This document shows positions 34,946-42,520 of a DNA stretch of 42,520 nt, piece after piece. The position numbers were made by a program, and so were the translations under genes. The DNA comes from Clostridiales bacterium. GTDB lineage: Bacteria > Bacillota > Clostridia > Christensenellales > Aristaeellaceae. Within the stretch, counting starts at the first letter, position 1. Each line of letters starts with the position of its first letter. The notes under the pieces were generated by a model. It did not search any database. It saw nothing but the letters and a program-made list of their open reading frames with translations, and had not been told where the DNA came from. The stretch spans positions 1-42,520 of the forward strand of contig SVGT01000016.1 of assembly GCA_015056175.1 (NCBI GenBank). The letters are read 5' to 3'.

Positions 34946-35906
34946 CAATCTTATGCTGTCCGCGCTGAAAGGCGCTGACAGCATTTACTTGTGTACCCAT
35001 ATTTCTCCGGACGGCGATGCAGTGGGCTCTATGCTGGCTGCGGGCATGATGCTGGAAAAAATGGGTAAGCGTATTGTGATGGCCATTCAGGATCCGGTGC
35101 CGGAAAAGATGATGTTCCTCAAGGGCGCAGACAGGGTGCAAAAGGCGGAAGACGTGGAAGAACAGGTGTTTGACCTGGCCTTTGCGCTGGATTGCGCCGA
35201 CGAAGGGCGCATGGGCGCGTGTATCGGTACCTACAAAAAAGCGAAGATGCAGATACAGCTGGATCATCATGATACCAATCCGCTCTATGCGCAGATCAAC
35301 GAAGTGGACGGGCATGCATCCTCCACCGGCTGCATGATGTGGCGTTTGATCGACGCGCTGGATATGGAGGCGGATCAGCATATGGCTGCCTGCATCTACA
35401 CGGCCATCAGCACGGATACGGGCAATTTTTCCTTTTCCAACACGGATGAAGAGACCTTTGCCTGTGCATCTGCCATGGTGAAAACGGGGTTTGACCTGAG
35501 CGACGTGAGCCGAAGAGTGCATCTTTTGCGGGAGGAAGCTCACGTGCGGTTGCTTGGCTGCGCACTGAAAAGCCTGCGCTTTTTTGCGGACGGCAGGTGC
35601 GCCTGCATGTATCTGACAAAAGCGGATTATGACGAAGCCAATGCCCGCAACGAGCACTGCGACGGTATCATCAATTACGCGCTCAATATCCCGGGCGTGT
35701 GCATGTGCTACCTGGCCGATACCCATGAGGAAAAGACCAAGATCTCCTTCCGCGCCGTAGCGCCTTACAAAGTATCCCATATCGCGGCGCTGCTGGGTGG
35801 CGGCGGGCATATACTGGCGGCAGGCTGCCGCACAAACGAGCCTCTTGAGGAAGCGGAAAAGCGGATCCGGGAGGAAATGATCAAGCAGATCGGGGAAGCA
35901 AAATGA
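34929..35906 (+). CDS. nrnA: DHH/DHHA1 phosphoesterase, NrnA-like oligoribonuclease/pAp phosphatase
   Basis: This 325-residue enzyme should degrade very short RNA and dephosphorylate 3'-phosphoadenosine 5'-phosphate. DHH domain: THISPDGDAVGSML near 22-35, FALDCADEGRMG and the name motif QLDHHDTNPLYA near 112-123. Then STDTGNFSFSNT. The C-terminal DHHA1 domain ends with LLGGGGHILAAGCR. The start is uncertain: ATG 34929 (used here) or ATG 34920, nine bases upstream, both inside rbfA with only GAAGAG as a ribosome site. It sits between rbfA and truB, the usual place in Firmicutes, and overlaps truB by four bases. Confidence 0.93.
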   Translation: MKKINNNLMLSALKGADSIYLCTHISPDGDAVGSMLAAGMMLEKMGKRIVMAIQDPVPEKMMFLKGADRVQKAEDVEEQVFDLAFALDCADEGRMGACIGTYKKAKMQIQLDHHDTNPLYAQINEVDGHASSTGCMMWRLIDALDMEADQHMAACIYTAISTDTGNFSFSNTDEETFACASAMVKTGFDLSDVSRRVHLLREEAHVRLLGCALKSLRFFADGRCACMYLTKADYDEANARNEHCDGIINYALNIPGVCMCYLADTHEEKTKISFRAVAPYKVSHIAALLGGGGHILAAGCRTNEPLEEAEKRIREEMIKQIGEAK

Positions 35907-36787
35907 ACGGATTTATCGACCTGATCAAGCCGCCGGGCATGTCCTCCGGAGGGGCGGTGGCCTTTGCAAAATGGCTGACCGGGGAAAAGGTGGGTCATGC
36001 CGGCACACTGGATCCGGAAGCCAGCGGAGTGCTGCCCATTATGGTGGGCAGGGCTACCAGGCTGCTGAATTTCTTTTCCGAAAAGGAAAAGACCTATATT
36101 GCGGAAATCGCCTTTACCGGCGCAACGGATACCCAGGACGCCCAGGGGCAGATCACGGAAGAAGGAAAAGGAAAGCCGGATCGGGAAAGCTTTCTCCGGG
36201 TGATTCACAGCATGGTGGGGGAAATCGACCAGTGTCCGCCTGCATATTCTGCCCTGAAGCGCGGCGGAACGCCCTTGTACAAGCTGGCCCGTCAGGGCGT
36301 GGAAATAAAGACCGAAGCGCGAAAGACCATGATCTATGCCATTGACCTTCTGGACGAAACGGAAGAAGGGTATCTGATCCGCGTGCAGTGCGGAGGCGGT
36401 ACCTACATCCGCACGCTGTGCCACGATATCGGAAAGAAGCTCGGTATGCCTGCACACATGAAGTTCCTTTTGCGCACGCAGGTGGGTATGTTTATGATCG
36501 AGCAGGCGGTGACCATGGAAGAATTGGAAGAAGCCAAGCAAAACGGCACGCTGGAGAGCAAAATGCTGCCCATGGACGCACCGCTTGAGCATCTTCCCCG
36601 CATCGATGTGGACGTAAAGTACGAAAAGCAGGTGCGGAACGGTGTGGCGCTGCCGGCAAAGTGGCTTGGCGCGGAGGGCATCGAAGGCCCTGTGCGCATC
36701 TATTTGAAAAATGAATTGCTGGGCATCGCCCGTAATGTGGACGGAAACATGAAGTTCCACGTGATCCTGCAGAGCCAGGAGCAGTAA
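35903..36787 (+). CDS. truB: tRNA pseudouridine(55) synthase TruB
   Basis: This 294-residue enzyme converts U55 of tRNA to pseudouridine. Catalytic Asp37 is in VGHAGTLDPEASGVLP. Also visible are ALKRGGTPLYKLARQG, the RNA-binding YIRTLCHDIGKKLG block, and a C-terminal PUA-like region (about 215-290). Its ATG overlaps the nrnA stop (ATGA), with GGGGAAG upstream. Typical position after rbfA and nrnA; the ribF gene that often follows is absent here and an ABC transporter follows instead. Confidence 0.97.
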   Translation: MNGFIDLIKPPGMSSGGAVAFAKWLTGEKVGHAGTLDPEASGVLPIMVGRATRLLNFFSEKEKTYIAEIAFTGATDTQDAQGQITEEGKGKPDRESFLRVIHSMVGEIDQCPPAYSALKRGGTPLYKLARQGVEIKTEARKTMIYAIDLLDETEEGYLIRVQCGGGTYIRTLCHDIGKKLGMPAHMKFLLRTQVGMFMIEQAVTMEELEEAKQNGTLESKMLPMDAPLEHLPRIDVDVKYEKQVRNGVALPAKWLGAEGIEGPVRIYLKNELLGIARNVDGNMKFHVILQSQEQ

Positions 36788-36798
36788 GGAGTTAAGCT

Positions 36799-37572
36799 GT
36801 GAACAAAAGCGGACATAAGAGCAAGAACATGTGGCGCGGCCCTGTGGTCGGCCTTGTTTGGCTGCTTTTGTGGACGCTGGCTGCCTCTGTTATGGGGAAA
36901 CCCCTGCTGCTGCCCGGGCCTTTGGATACGCTGACTGCGCTGAAGGGACTGGCTGTTCAGGCGTCCTTCTGGCAAAGCGTAGGGCTTTCTGTTTTCCGGG
37001 TGATGACGGGCTATGCGTGCGCGGTGGCGCTGGGCGTGTGCCTGGCGTTCCTGTGCCATTTTGTAAACCTTGCTGACGACTTTTTATCGCCCATGCGGAC
37101 GGTGATCCGCACCACGCCGGTCACATCGTTCATCATTCTGGTGCTTTTGTGGCTGAGCGATGACGTGACGCCTGCCTTTATCTCCTTCCTGATGGTACTG
37201 CCCATCATCTGGACCAATGTGCAGGAGGGACTTTCCCACACCGACAGGCAGCTGCTGGAGATGACAAAAATCTATCGATTTGGCGCGTTCAAAACGCTTG
37301 TGCACCTGTACATCCCGTCCGTACTGCCGCATTTTGCCTCCGCCTGCGCCAATGGCCTGGGTTTTGCCTGGAAAAGCGGCATCGCTGCCGAGGTGATCGC
37401 CAAGCCCATGCTGTCCATCGGTAAAAATCTGCAGGACGCCAAGGTGTATCTGGAAACGCCAAGCCTGTTTGCCTGGACGCTGGTGGTGATCCTTCTGTCG
37501 CTGTTGCTGGAAAAGCTGCTGAAATACGCGCTGCGCAGGATCAACGCAGGCAAGGGAGGGAAGGCCGCATGA
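36799..37572 (+). CDS. ABC transporter permease, SsuC/TauC type
   Basis: This 257-residue membrane protein belongs to the nitrate/sulfonate/taurine-type permeases. Six or so spans are visible; the EAA-like loop is near 160-185 (LLEMTKIYRFGAFKTLVHLYIP) and the end GLGFAWKSGIAAEVIAKP is strongly typical. The start is GTG 36799, eight bases after AAGGAG (36786-36791), which overlaps the truB stop. It shares a four-base overlap with the ATPase gene. No substrate-binding protein is in the window, so the cargo (sulfonate, thiamine precursor, nitrate or other) cannot be named. Confidence 0.9.
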   Translation: MNKSGHKSKNMWRGPVVGLVWLLLWTLAASVMGKPLLLPGPLDTLTALKGLAVQASFWQSVGLSVFRVMTGYACAVALGVCLAFLCHFVNLADDFLSPMRTVIRTTPVTSFIILVLLWLSDDVTPAFISFLMVLPIIWTNVQEGLSHTDRQLLEMTKIYRFGAFKTLVHLYIPSVLPHFASACANGLGFAWKSGIAAEVIAKPMLSIGKNLQDAKVYLETPSLFAWTLVVILLSLLLEKLLKYALRRINAGKGGKAA

Positions 37573-38135
37573 TTCGCTTTGAACACGTGACGGCAGGCTA
37601 TGACGGAAAGATCATTTTCCGGGATCTGAACGTGCAGTTTGAGGACGGCCGCAGGATCGCCCTGATGGGTCCTTCCGGCATGGGCAAAACCACGCTTTTG
37701 CGGCTGATTGCAGGGCTGCTTGCGCCGATCGAAGGCAAAATCAGCGGCATTGGCGGCGAAAATAAAGTGAGCTTTCTCTTTCAGGAGGATCGCCTGCTGC
37801 CATGGGAAACCGCCAAACGGAACGTGGCGCTGGTATCAGACGATCAGACTGCCGAAAAGCTTCTTGCGCTGATGGAGATCGAAAACCCGAATCAGTACCC
37901 CCGGGAAATGAGCGGCGGCATGCAGCGGCGTGTGGCCATCGCCCGGGCGCTGGCGTTTGGCGGCGATCTGCTGCTGATGGACGAGCCCTTCAAGGGTCTG
38001 GACGAAGAACTGAGGGCGCGGGTCGCAAAGGTGATCCGGGAGAATACGAAAAGCATCATCATGACCACCCACGACGAACGGGAAGCGGATTTAATGGGCG
38101 CTAAGATCATCAGGATCGACGGGTGGATCGATTAA
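37569..38135 (+). CDS. ABC transporter ATP-binding protein, SsuB/TauB type, short
   Basis: This 188-residue ATPase partners the preceding permease. All motifs are present: Walker A GPSGMGKTT near 35-43, the Q-loop VSFLFQEDRLLPWETA, signature MSGGMQRRVAIARA, Walker B LLLMDEPFKGLD and switch TTHDEREAD. It is shorter than the 240-260 residues usual in the family, mainly between the P-loop and signature and at the C-terminus, but looks intact. Its ATG overlaps the permease stop. A terminator starts within its stop codon. Confidence 0.93.
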   Translation: MIRFEHVTAGYDGKIIFRDLNVQFEDGRRIALMGPSGMGKTTLLRLIAGLLAPIEGKISGIGGENKVSFLFQEDRLLPWETAKRNVALVSDDQTAEKLLALMEIENPNQYPREMSGGMQRRVAIARALAFGGDLLLMDEPFKGLDEELRARVAKVIRENTKSIIMTTHDEREADLMGAKIIRIDGWID

Positions 38136-38161
38136 AGCGGACAAAAAAGTCCGCTTTTTTT
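38134..38161 (+). terminator. Terminator of the rimP-to-ABC-transporter unit
   Basis: AAAGCGGAC (38134-38142), loop of six A, GTCCGCTTT (38149-38157) and further T. The stem uses the last bases of the stop codon. Confidence 0.93.
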
Positions 38162-38170
38162 GTATGTGCT

Positions 38171-38199
38171 TTGACAGAGCAGAGAACAGATGGTATAAT
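38171..38199 (+). promoter_or_regulatory. Perfect-consensus sigma-A promoter of the ECF-coaX-nfnAB unit
   Basis: TTGACA (38171-38176), exactly 17 bases, TATAAT (38194-38199), ten bases after the terminator T-run. Confidence 0.92.
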
Positions 38200-38205
38200 A
38201 TATCC

Positions 38206-38292
38206 TGAGCAAATGCGGATACCCGCAAGGGGTTCGACGCTCAAATATTTGTACATCTTGTCGGGCATCTATGATGAGCCTGAACGGGGGAG
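38206..38292 (+). other. Leader of the ECF S-component gene, no known riboswitch recognised
   Basis: About 90 bases between the transcription start and ATG 38297. It contains a GCGG-ATAC-CCGC hairpin, the palindrome CAAATATTTG, and a possible GGCATC/GATGAGCC hairpin just before the GGGGGAG ribosome site. It does not show thi-box, preQ1 or cobalamin core sequences. Translational control is possible but unproven. Confidence 0.35.
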
Positions 38293-38296
38293 AAAA

Positions 38297-38875
38297 ATGA
38301 ATAACAAGAAAAAGCTGCAATTCATGACGATTACGTCGCTCCTGGCGGCCCTTGTGGTGCTGCTTGGCGTTACGCCCATCGGGTTTATCAATGTGGGCGT
38401 GATCTATATTACGTTTCTTTGCGTGCCTGTGATCGTAGGCGCGCTGGCCATGGGCCTGAAATGCGGCTTGATTCTGGGCGCATGCATGGGTTTGGTCAGT
38501 TTCTATACCGCTTTGCGTGCGCCTTCTGCTTTGGTGGCGCCCATTATGCAATCGGGCGTCGTGTATGCGTGCATTCTGTCCCTGGCGCCCAGATTTCTGG
38601 TGCCGCTTGTCACGTACGGCGTGAAGGTGCTGTGCGAAAAATGGGCAGGGAAAATCGCTCTGCCGCTGGCTGCTGCGCTGGGATCGCTGACCAATACGGC
38701 GGCGTACCTGGGCCTGATGGTGATCTTCTACCGCCTGATGGGCATTGAAAATCCTGCGCTGCTGACCACGGTTGGCACCATCGTGCTGACGGCGGGACTC
38801 CCGGAGGCGGGCGCCGCCGCGTTGATCGCAACGCCCATTGTGGTGGCGCTTCGGAAAGCAAAACTGGTAAAATAA
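38297..38875 (+). CDS. ECF transporter S component, probable pantothenate (PanT-like)
   Basis: This 192-residue membrane protein has six hydrophobic segments and looks like the substrate-binding S subunit of an energy-coupling-factor importer. TPIGFINVGVIYITFLCVPV near 26-45 and the GALAMGLKCGLILGACMGL stretch match the S-component family that includes PanT. It is immediately upstream of coaX (22 bases), which phosphorylates pantothenate, so pantothenate is the most economical cargo; this is inference. The shared EcfA/EcfT module is not in the window. ATG 38297 has GGGGGAG (38286-38292) upstream; the frame is open back to 38123 but has no ribosome site there. Confidence 0.85.
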   Translation: MNNKKKLQFMTITSLLAALVVLLGVTPIGFINVGVIYITFLCVPVIVGALAMGLKCGLILGACMGLVSFYTALRAPSALVAPIMQSGVVYACILSLAPRFLVPLVTYGVKVLCEKWAGKIALPLAAALGSLTNTAAYLGLMVIFYRLMGIENPALLTTVGTIVLTAGLPEAGAAALIATPIVVALRKAKLVK

Positions 38876-38897
38876 GCAAAATAGGAGATATGGAACA

Positions 38898-39674
38898 ATG
38901 CTTCTGACCATGGATATTGGCAATACCAACATGAAGGCTGCGCTCTTTGACGGCGAAAACATGGTGCATTACTGGCGGCTCAGCACCCAGCGCACCTACA
39001 CCAGCGACGAGATGGGCGTGTTTATGACCAATCTTTTCGCGCACGAGAACATCGACGTAAAGAGCGTGAAGGGCATTATGATGTCCAGTGTGGTACCTAC
39101 GGTCAACTTTACCGTGGAGCACATGTGCCGCGATTACTTCGGTATGGATCCCATGGTGGTGGCGCCCGGCATTAAGACGGGCATCGATATCAAGTACGAA
39201 AATCCCAGAGAGCTGGGCAGCGACCGTATCTGCAATGCGGTGGGCGCATATCATCTTTACGGCGGCCCCTGCATTTTTATCGACTTTGGTACGGCGACCA
39301 CCTTGGGTGCGCTGGATAAGCACGGCGCGTTCCTGGGCGGATGCATTTGCCCCGGCATCAAGCTGGCCAGCAGCGCACTGGTGTCCGGTACGGCAAAGCT
39401 GCCGCACTTTGAACTGACCATGCCCGAAAAAGTGATCGGCCGCACGCCGGTAGCCAATCTGCAGAGCGGTTTGATCTACGGCCACGTAGGGCAGATCGAC
39501 TATCTGGTGACCAAAATGAAGGAAGAAATGAATGCGCCGGACGCCACCGTCGTGGCAACGGGCGGCATGGCCAGGCTGATCGCGGCCAAATCCTCCGTGA
39601 TCCAGCATATTGACGGCTTGCTGACGCTGAAGGGTTTACGGATGATCTGGGAAAAGAACGCGCCTGCAAAGTAA
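38898..39674 (+). CDS. coaX: Type III pantothenate kinase
   Basis: This 258-residue ASKHA-fold kinase catalyses the first step of coenzyme A synthesis. Motifs: TMDIGNTNMKAALFDG near 4-19 (phosphate loop), the pantothenate-binding ELGSDRICNAVGAYH block, IDFGTATTLGALD, and ICPGIKLASSAL. Type III kinases are not inhibited by CoA and need a monovalent cation. AGGAG lies 12 bases before ATG 38898. Cotranscribed with the ECF S component. Confidence 0.96.
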   Translation: MLLTMDIGNTNMKAALFDGENMVHYWRLSTQRTYTSDEMGVFMTNLFAHENIDVKSVKGIMMSSVVPTVNFTVEHMCRDYFGMDPMVVAPGIKTGIDIKYENPRELGSDRICNAVGAYHLYGGPCIFIDFGTATTLGALDKHGAFLGGCICPGIKLASSALVSGTAKLPHFELTMPEKVIGRTPVANLQSGLIYGHVGQIDYLVTKMKEEMNAPDATVVATGGMARLIAAKSSVIQHIDGLLTLKGLRMIWEKNAPAK

Positions 39675-39704
39675 ACAAAATCCCGGCGGAGGAGGTGACG
39701 GCGA

Positions 39705-41009
39705 ATGCGCAAAAAGAAGGGCGTAAGCTTTGGTACGGTGTTGATGGTGTTTTTGTCCGTCGCCGTCCTGCTTGGCTCTGCCTGGGCGCTGCAAAAAATG
39801 GGCGGAGATGAACTGGAGCAGTTTGACCCCGGAAAGCTGATCAGCGCGATGCACGGAAGCCTGGCGGCAACAGATGCGCCGATCCATACGCCTCTTCCGC
39901 AAAACACCATTAAGACCACGCTGGTTACGCTGGCGCCCACGCAGCAGCCAAGCGTGCCGGCAGCTACGGCAGAGCCTGTATACCATACCGTAACGCTGAC
40001 TCTTGGCGGTCAGCTGGCTTTCCGCAGCGACGTGAGCGACAGCGTGTATGATCCGCAGACGGGGAATCTGGATTATGTGCCTGTGGTGCAGGAGATCGCC
40101 CATCAGGTGTACAGTGATCTGAACGTCTGCACGCTGCCCCATATACTGACAAGCGATCTTCAGTATGCCGACGTGACCGCAACGCACAAGGTAGCGGACG
40201 CTGTGAAGGCGCTTGGGATGGATCGGGTGCTGCTGAACCACGGAAACGTGCTGGATAAGGGCGAGGCAGGGCTCGGCGATACGATTTCTCTGCTGGAAGA
40301 GAAGGGCGTTGGCTATGCAGGCGTGCGGGATACGGACGTGGACGGCAAGCTCCGCTTCTTCACCGTCAATGACGTAAATATCGCGCTGCTTGGCTATGTA
40401 TGCCAGACCAGCACCAAAACAAGCGAAGCGGCAGCGGCATCGGAAAGCCTTGTGATGTACGATGCGGCGCGGGCTGCCGGGGATATTGCTTCCGCCCGCA
40501 TGCAGGGCGCGGACGTTGTACTGGTATCCGTCTGGTGGGGAAGTGCAGAGCAGAATGAGATCACCGATTATCAGCGGGACGTGGCAAGAGAGCTTTGCCA
40601 GGCCGGTGCGGACGTGATCCTGGGGGCCGGTACGGATGCCGTATTGCCTGTTGAATGGGTGGATGCAGTGCAGCCAAACGGACAGGTACGAAGGGCGCTT
40701 TGTGCATATTCACTTGGCCTTCTGCTTGGCGAAAGCCGGGATACCAGAAGCCAGGTGTGCAGCGCACTTGTGCATCTCAGGCTCTCTGTCAGCAGTCAGG
40801 ACGGCAGCATCCGTTTTGACAGCGTCAGCTACACGCCCACCTACACCTGGAAGCAGGAAGTGGGCGGCAAGGTACAGTTCAGAATTTTGCCCAATCTGGG
40901 TACGTTCCCCGCAGAAATGAGCCAGCGGCAGCAGGAGATTATGGGCCGGGCGCTGACGCTGATCGATCAGGTGATGAGCAGCGGCCCTGCCGTAAAACGC
41001 GGACAGTAA
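39705..41009 (+). CDS. CapA/PgsA-like exported protein with degenerate active-site motifs
   Basis: This 434-residue protein has an N-terminal membrane anchor (residues 9-30, uncleaved by appearance), a Pro/Thr/Ala-rich linker (about 50-95), and a CapA-family metallophosphatase-like domain. Usual CapA landmarks are altered: GD at the first strand is GG (LTLGGQLAFRSDV), NNHxxDxG reads LNHGNVLDKG, and the later HWG reads WWG (VLVSVWWGSAEQ). One His and one Asp therefore remain where the family has more ligands, so it may be non-catalytic or use another site. Family members take part in poly-gamma-glutamate and capsule assembly; no capBC partner is seen. GGAGGAGGTG precedes ATG 39705. Function unknown. 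Confidence 0.72.
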   Translation: MRKKKGVSFGTVLMVFLSVAVLLGSAWALQKMGGDELEQFDPGKLISAMHGSLAATDAPIHTPLPQNTIKTTLVTLAPTQQPSVPAATAEPVYHTVTLTLGGQLAFRSDVSDSVYDPQTGNLDYVPVVQEIAHQVYSDLNVCTLPHILTSDLQYADVTATHKVADAVKALGMDRVLLNHGNVLDKGEAGLGDTISLLEEKGVGYAGVRDTDVDGKLRFFTVNDVNIALLGYVCQTSTKTSEAAAASESLVMYDAARAAGDIASARMQGADVVLVSVWWGSAEQNEITDYQRDVARELCQAGADVILGAGTDAVLPVEWVDAVQPNGQVRRALCAYSLGLLLGESRDTRSQVCSALVHLRLSVSSQDGSIRFDSVSYTPTYTWKQEVGGKVQFRILPNLGTFPAEMSQRQQEIMGRALTLIDQVMSSGPAVKRGQ

Positions 41010-41024
41010 CGGAAGGATTTTTGT

Positions 41025-41867
41025 ATGACGCATATTATCGAAAAGACCGATTTGAACAAGCAGGTTTTCCGCGTGGTGCTGGATGCGCCCTTGATCGCAA
41101 GGAAGGCAAGCCCCGGTCAGTTTGTGATTGTCCGTGTGGACGATGCGGGCGAAAGGATCCCGCTGACCATTTCGGACTATGACAGAGAAAAGGGTACGAT
41201 TACGCTGGTGGTGCAGGTGGCCGGCGCAACGACGCTGCAGTTTTCAAAGCTGAACGCAGGCGACGTGCTTGCGGACGTGGTAGGCCCGCTTGGCAAGCCT
41301 ACCGAGCTGAACGGTATCAAGCGTGCTGCCGTCATTGGCGGCGGCGTAGGTTGCGCAATTGCATATCCGGTTGCGCGGGAACTTTCCCGCATGGGCGCGC
41401 AGGTGGACGGCGTAATTGGTTTTCGCAATCGCGAATTGGTGATTCTGGAGAATGAATTTGAAGAAGCCTGTGCAAGCCTTCATCTCATGACGGACGACGG
41501 AAGCGCCGGTGATAAGGGTCTGGTGACCGATGCGTTGAAGAAGCTGATCGAAAGCGGCGTCAGGTATGACCGGGTGTTTGCCATCGGCCCGCTGGTGATG
41601 ATGAAGTTTGTTTCCGCATTGACCAGGGAGTACGGGATCCCGACTGTTGTCAGCATGAACCCCATCATGATCGATGGAACAGGCATGTGCGGCGGCTGCC
41701 GGTTGACTGTTGGTGGAAAAATGTGCTTTGCCTGCATCGACGGCCCGGATTTTGACGGCCATCAGGTGGATTTTGACGAAATGATCATGCGCAGCAAAAC
41801 CTATGCAGATTTTGAAAAACACGCATATGAAGAAGGCTGCAACCTGTTCGCGGGGAGGTGTGAGTGA
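41025..41867 (+). CDS. nfnA: NfnA-type FAD/NAD-binding subunit (sulfide dehydrogenase-like)
   Basis: This 280-residue flavoprotein is the small subunit of NADH-dependent reduced ferredoxin:NADP oxidoreductase. ERIPLTISDYDREKG binds FAD, AAVIGGGVGCAIAYPVAREL binds NAD, and the C-terminal Cys set GTGMCGGCRLTVGGKMCFAC holds a 2Fe-2S cluster. Together with the next gene it should balance NADH, NADPH and ferredoxin by electron bifurcation in an anaerobe; SudAB-type enzymes look similar. GGAAGG precedes ATG 41025. The stop shares one base with the nfnB start. Confidence 0.92.
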   Translation: MTHIIEKTDLNKQVFRVVLDAPLIARKASPGQFVIVRVDDAGERIPLTISDYDREKGTITLVVQVAGATTLQFSKLNAGDVLADVVGPLGKPTELNGIKRAAVIGGGVGCAIAYPVARELSRMGAQVDGVIGFRNRELVILENEFEEACASLHLMTDDGSAGDKGLVTDALKKLIESGVRYDRVFAIGPLVMMKFVSALTREYGIPTVVSMNPIMIDGTGMCGGCRLTVGGKMCFACIDGPDFDGHQVDFDEMIMRSKTYADFEKHAYEEGCNLFAGRCE

Positions 41868-42520
41868 TGCCCAATATGAGGCTTGACAAAAACGCCATGC
41901 CGGTGCTGGACGCACGGGAACGCAGCCGTCATTTTGAAGAGGTTGCGCTTGGATATACCGCGCAGATTGCCCGGGACGAGGCGCAGCGATGCCTGAATTG
42001 CCGTCACAAGCCCTGCGTGGAAGGCTGCCCCGTGCATATCGATATTCCCGCGTTCTTAAAGCGTGTGGCAGAAGGGGACGATGAGGGCGCGTACAAAGTG
42101 ATTTCCGCATCCAGCGCGCTGCCTGCCGTGTGCGGCCGCGTGTGCCCCCAGGAAAGCCAGTGCGAAATGCACTGTGTCCGCGGCATCAAGGGCGACAGCG
42201 TGGCTATCGGCCGTGTGGAAAGGTATGTGGCCGATACCCATCTGGCAAAGGGCGAAAAGGATGAAGTGCCCTGCAGCAACGGCATTAAGATGGCTGTTGT
42301 CGGCGCAGGCCCTGCAGGCCTTACCTGCGCAGGTGAACTGCGCAAGCGCGGATATGACGTGACCGTGTTTGAGGCGCTGCATGTCGCAGGCGGCGTGCTG
42401 GTGTACGGCATTCCCGAATTCCGTCTGCCCAAGCGTATCGTGCACAGCGAAGTGGAAAATCTTGCCCGCATGGGCGTTGAGATCCGCACCGATACGGTGA
42501 TCGGACGAACGCTGACGGTG
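41867..42520 (+). CDS. nfnB: NfnB / glutamate synthase small-subunit-like oxidoreductase, N-terminal part (cut by window edge)
   Basis: The visible 218 residues start MPNMRLDKNAMPV, carry two 4Fe-4S-type cysteine sets (CLNCRHKPCVEGCPVHID and CGRVCPQESQCEMHC) and then an FAD-binding Rossmann loop (VVGAGPAGLTCAGELRKRGY) with GGVLVYGIPEFRLPK. This is the GltD-like flavoprotein fold of NfnB. The preceding nfnA favours transhydrogenase over glutamate synthase, since no large glutamate synthase subunit is seen; the downstream part is outside the window. GGGGAGG precedes ATG 41867 with a TGATG junction. Confidence 0.92.
   Translation, partial: MPNMRLDKNAMPVLDARERSRHFEEVALGYTAQIARDEAQRCLNCRHKPCVEGCPVHIDIPAFLKRVAEGDDEGAYKVISASSALPAVCGRVCPQESQCEMHCVRGIKGDSVAIGRVERYVADTHLAKGEKDEVPCSNGIKMAVVGAGPAGLTCAGELRKRGYDVTVFEALHVAGGVLVYGIPEFRLPKRIVHSEVENLARMGVEIRTDTVIGRTLTV

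Noticed and set aside
31661-34984. A very long open frame on the strand opposite infB and rbfA
   Set aside because: It mirrors codon bias of the GC-rich sense gene, has His/Gly/Leu-biased translation and no family motif, and infB is unmistakable.
38200-38296. TPP, preQ1 or cobalamin riboswitch before the ECF S component
   Set aside because: The conserved cores of these riboswitches were looked for and not found; only small hairpins are present.
1-42520. tRNA or rRNA genes, insertion sequences, prophage or defence genes
   Set aside because: None was recognised on either strand; gene families and tight spacing are those of ordinary core genome.

Overview
The window looks like a chromosomal segment of an anaerobic, GC-rich Firmicute of the class Clostridia, possibly an uncultured gut lineage. 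This rests on the gene families seen: PolC-type DNA polymerase III, a ctsR-mcsA-mcsB-clpC operon, the ylxR/ylxQ pair between nusA and infB, a type III pantothenate kinase, a SAM-I riboswitch, an NfnAB-type transhydrogenase and strong AGGAGG-like ribosome sites. No rRNA, tRNA, CRISPR array, insertion sequence, phage gene or attachment site was seen. Almost all of it is core genome.

Layout. (1) 1-4.5 kb: a cut-off GH10 xylanase (minus), a secreted GH5 glucanase, an M29 aminopeptidase and a cytoplasmic Cys-type sulfatase. (2) 4.6-10.8 kb, minus strand: an autoregulated polyamine-transport operon (XRE-cupin regulator, potA, potB, potC, potD), followed by an exported protein with two peptidoglycan-binding repeats and a phosphodiester-glycosidase domain. 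(3) 10.9-15.45 kb: the CtsR regulon core operon with its CtsR box. (4) 15.45-18.9 kb: a SAM-I riboswitch controlling metK, a small methyltransferase and a CDF metal exporter. (5) 18.9-29.0 kb: frr, a 72-residue unknown protein, uppS, cdsA, dxr, rseP, ispG and polC, apparently one transcription unit. (6) 29.0-38.1 kb: a structured leader, then rimP-nusA-ylxR-ylxQ-infB-rbfA-nrnA-truB and a two-gene ABC transporter without a binding protein. (7) 38.2-42.5 kb: an ECF S component next to coaX (probable pantothenate uptake and activation), a divergent CapA-like protein and nfnA/nfnB (the last cut by the window edge).

How it works together. Units 5 and 6 join isoprenoid precursor synthesis (dxr, ispG), its use in undecaprenyl diphosphate (uppS), phospholipid synthesis (cdsA), membrane proteolysis (rseP) and the transcription/translation core (nusA, infB, rbfA, truB, frr). 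Many genes overlap by 4-11 bases, which suggests translational coupling. Regulation is unusually legible here: near-consensus sigma-A promoters with 17-base spacers, a CtsR box, a pair of 17-base dyads for the polyamine regulator, a 12-base palindrome on the sulfatase start site and a readable SAM-I antiterminator.

I found no clear new defence or mobile system. The most interesting leads are the uncharacterised small PASTA-like ORF coupled to frr and uppS, the promoter nested in the metK terminator, the SAM riboswitch placed so that it can also end the clpC operon, the changed allosteric motif at the McsB C-terminus, and the polyamine operon linked to a wall-acting glycosidase.
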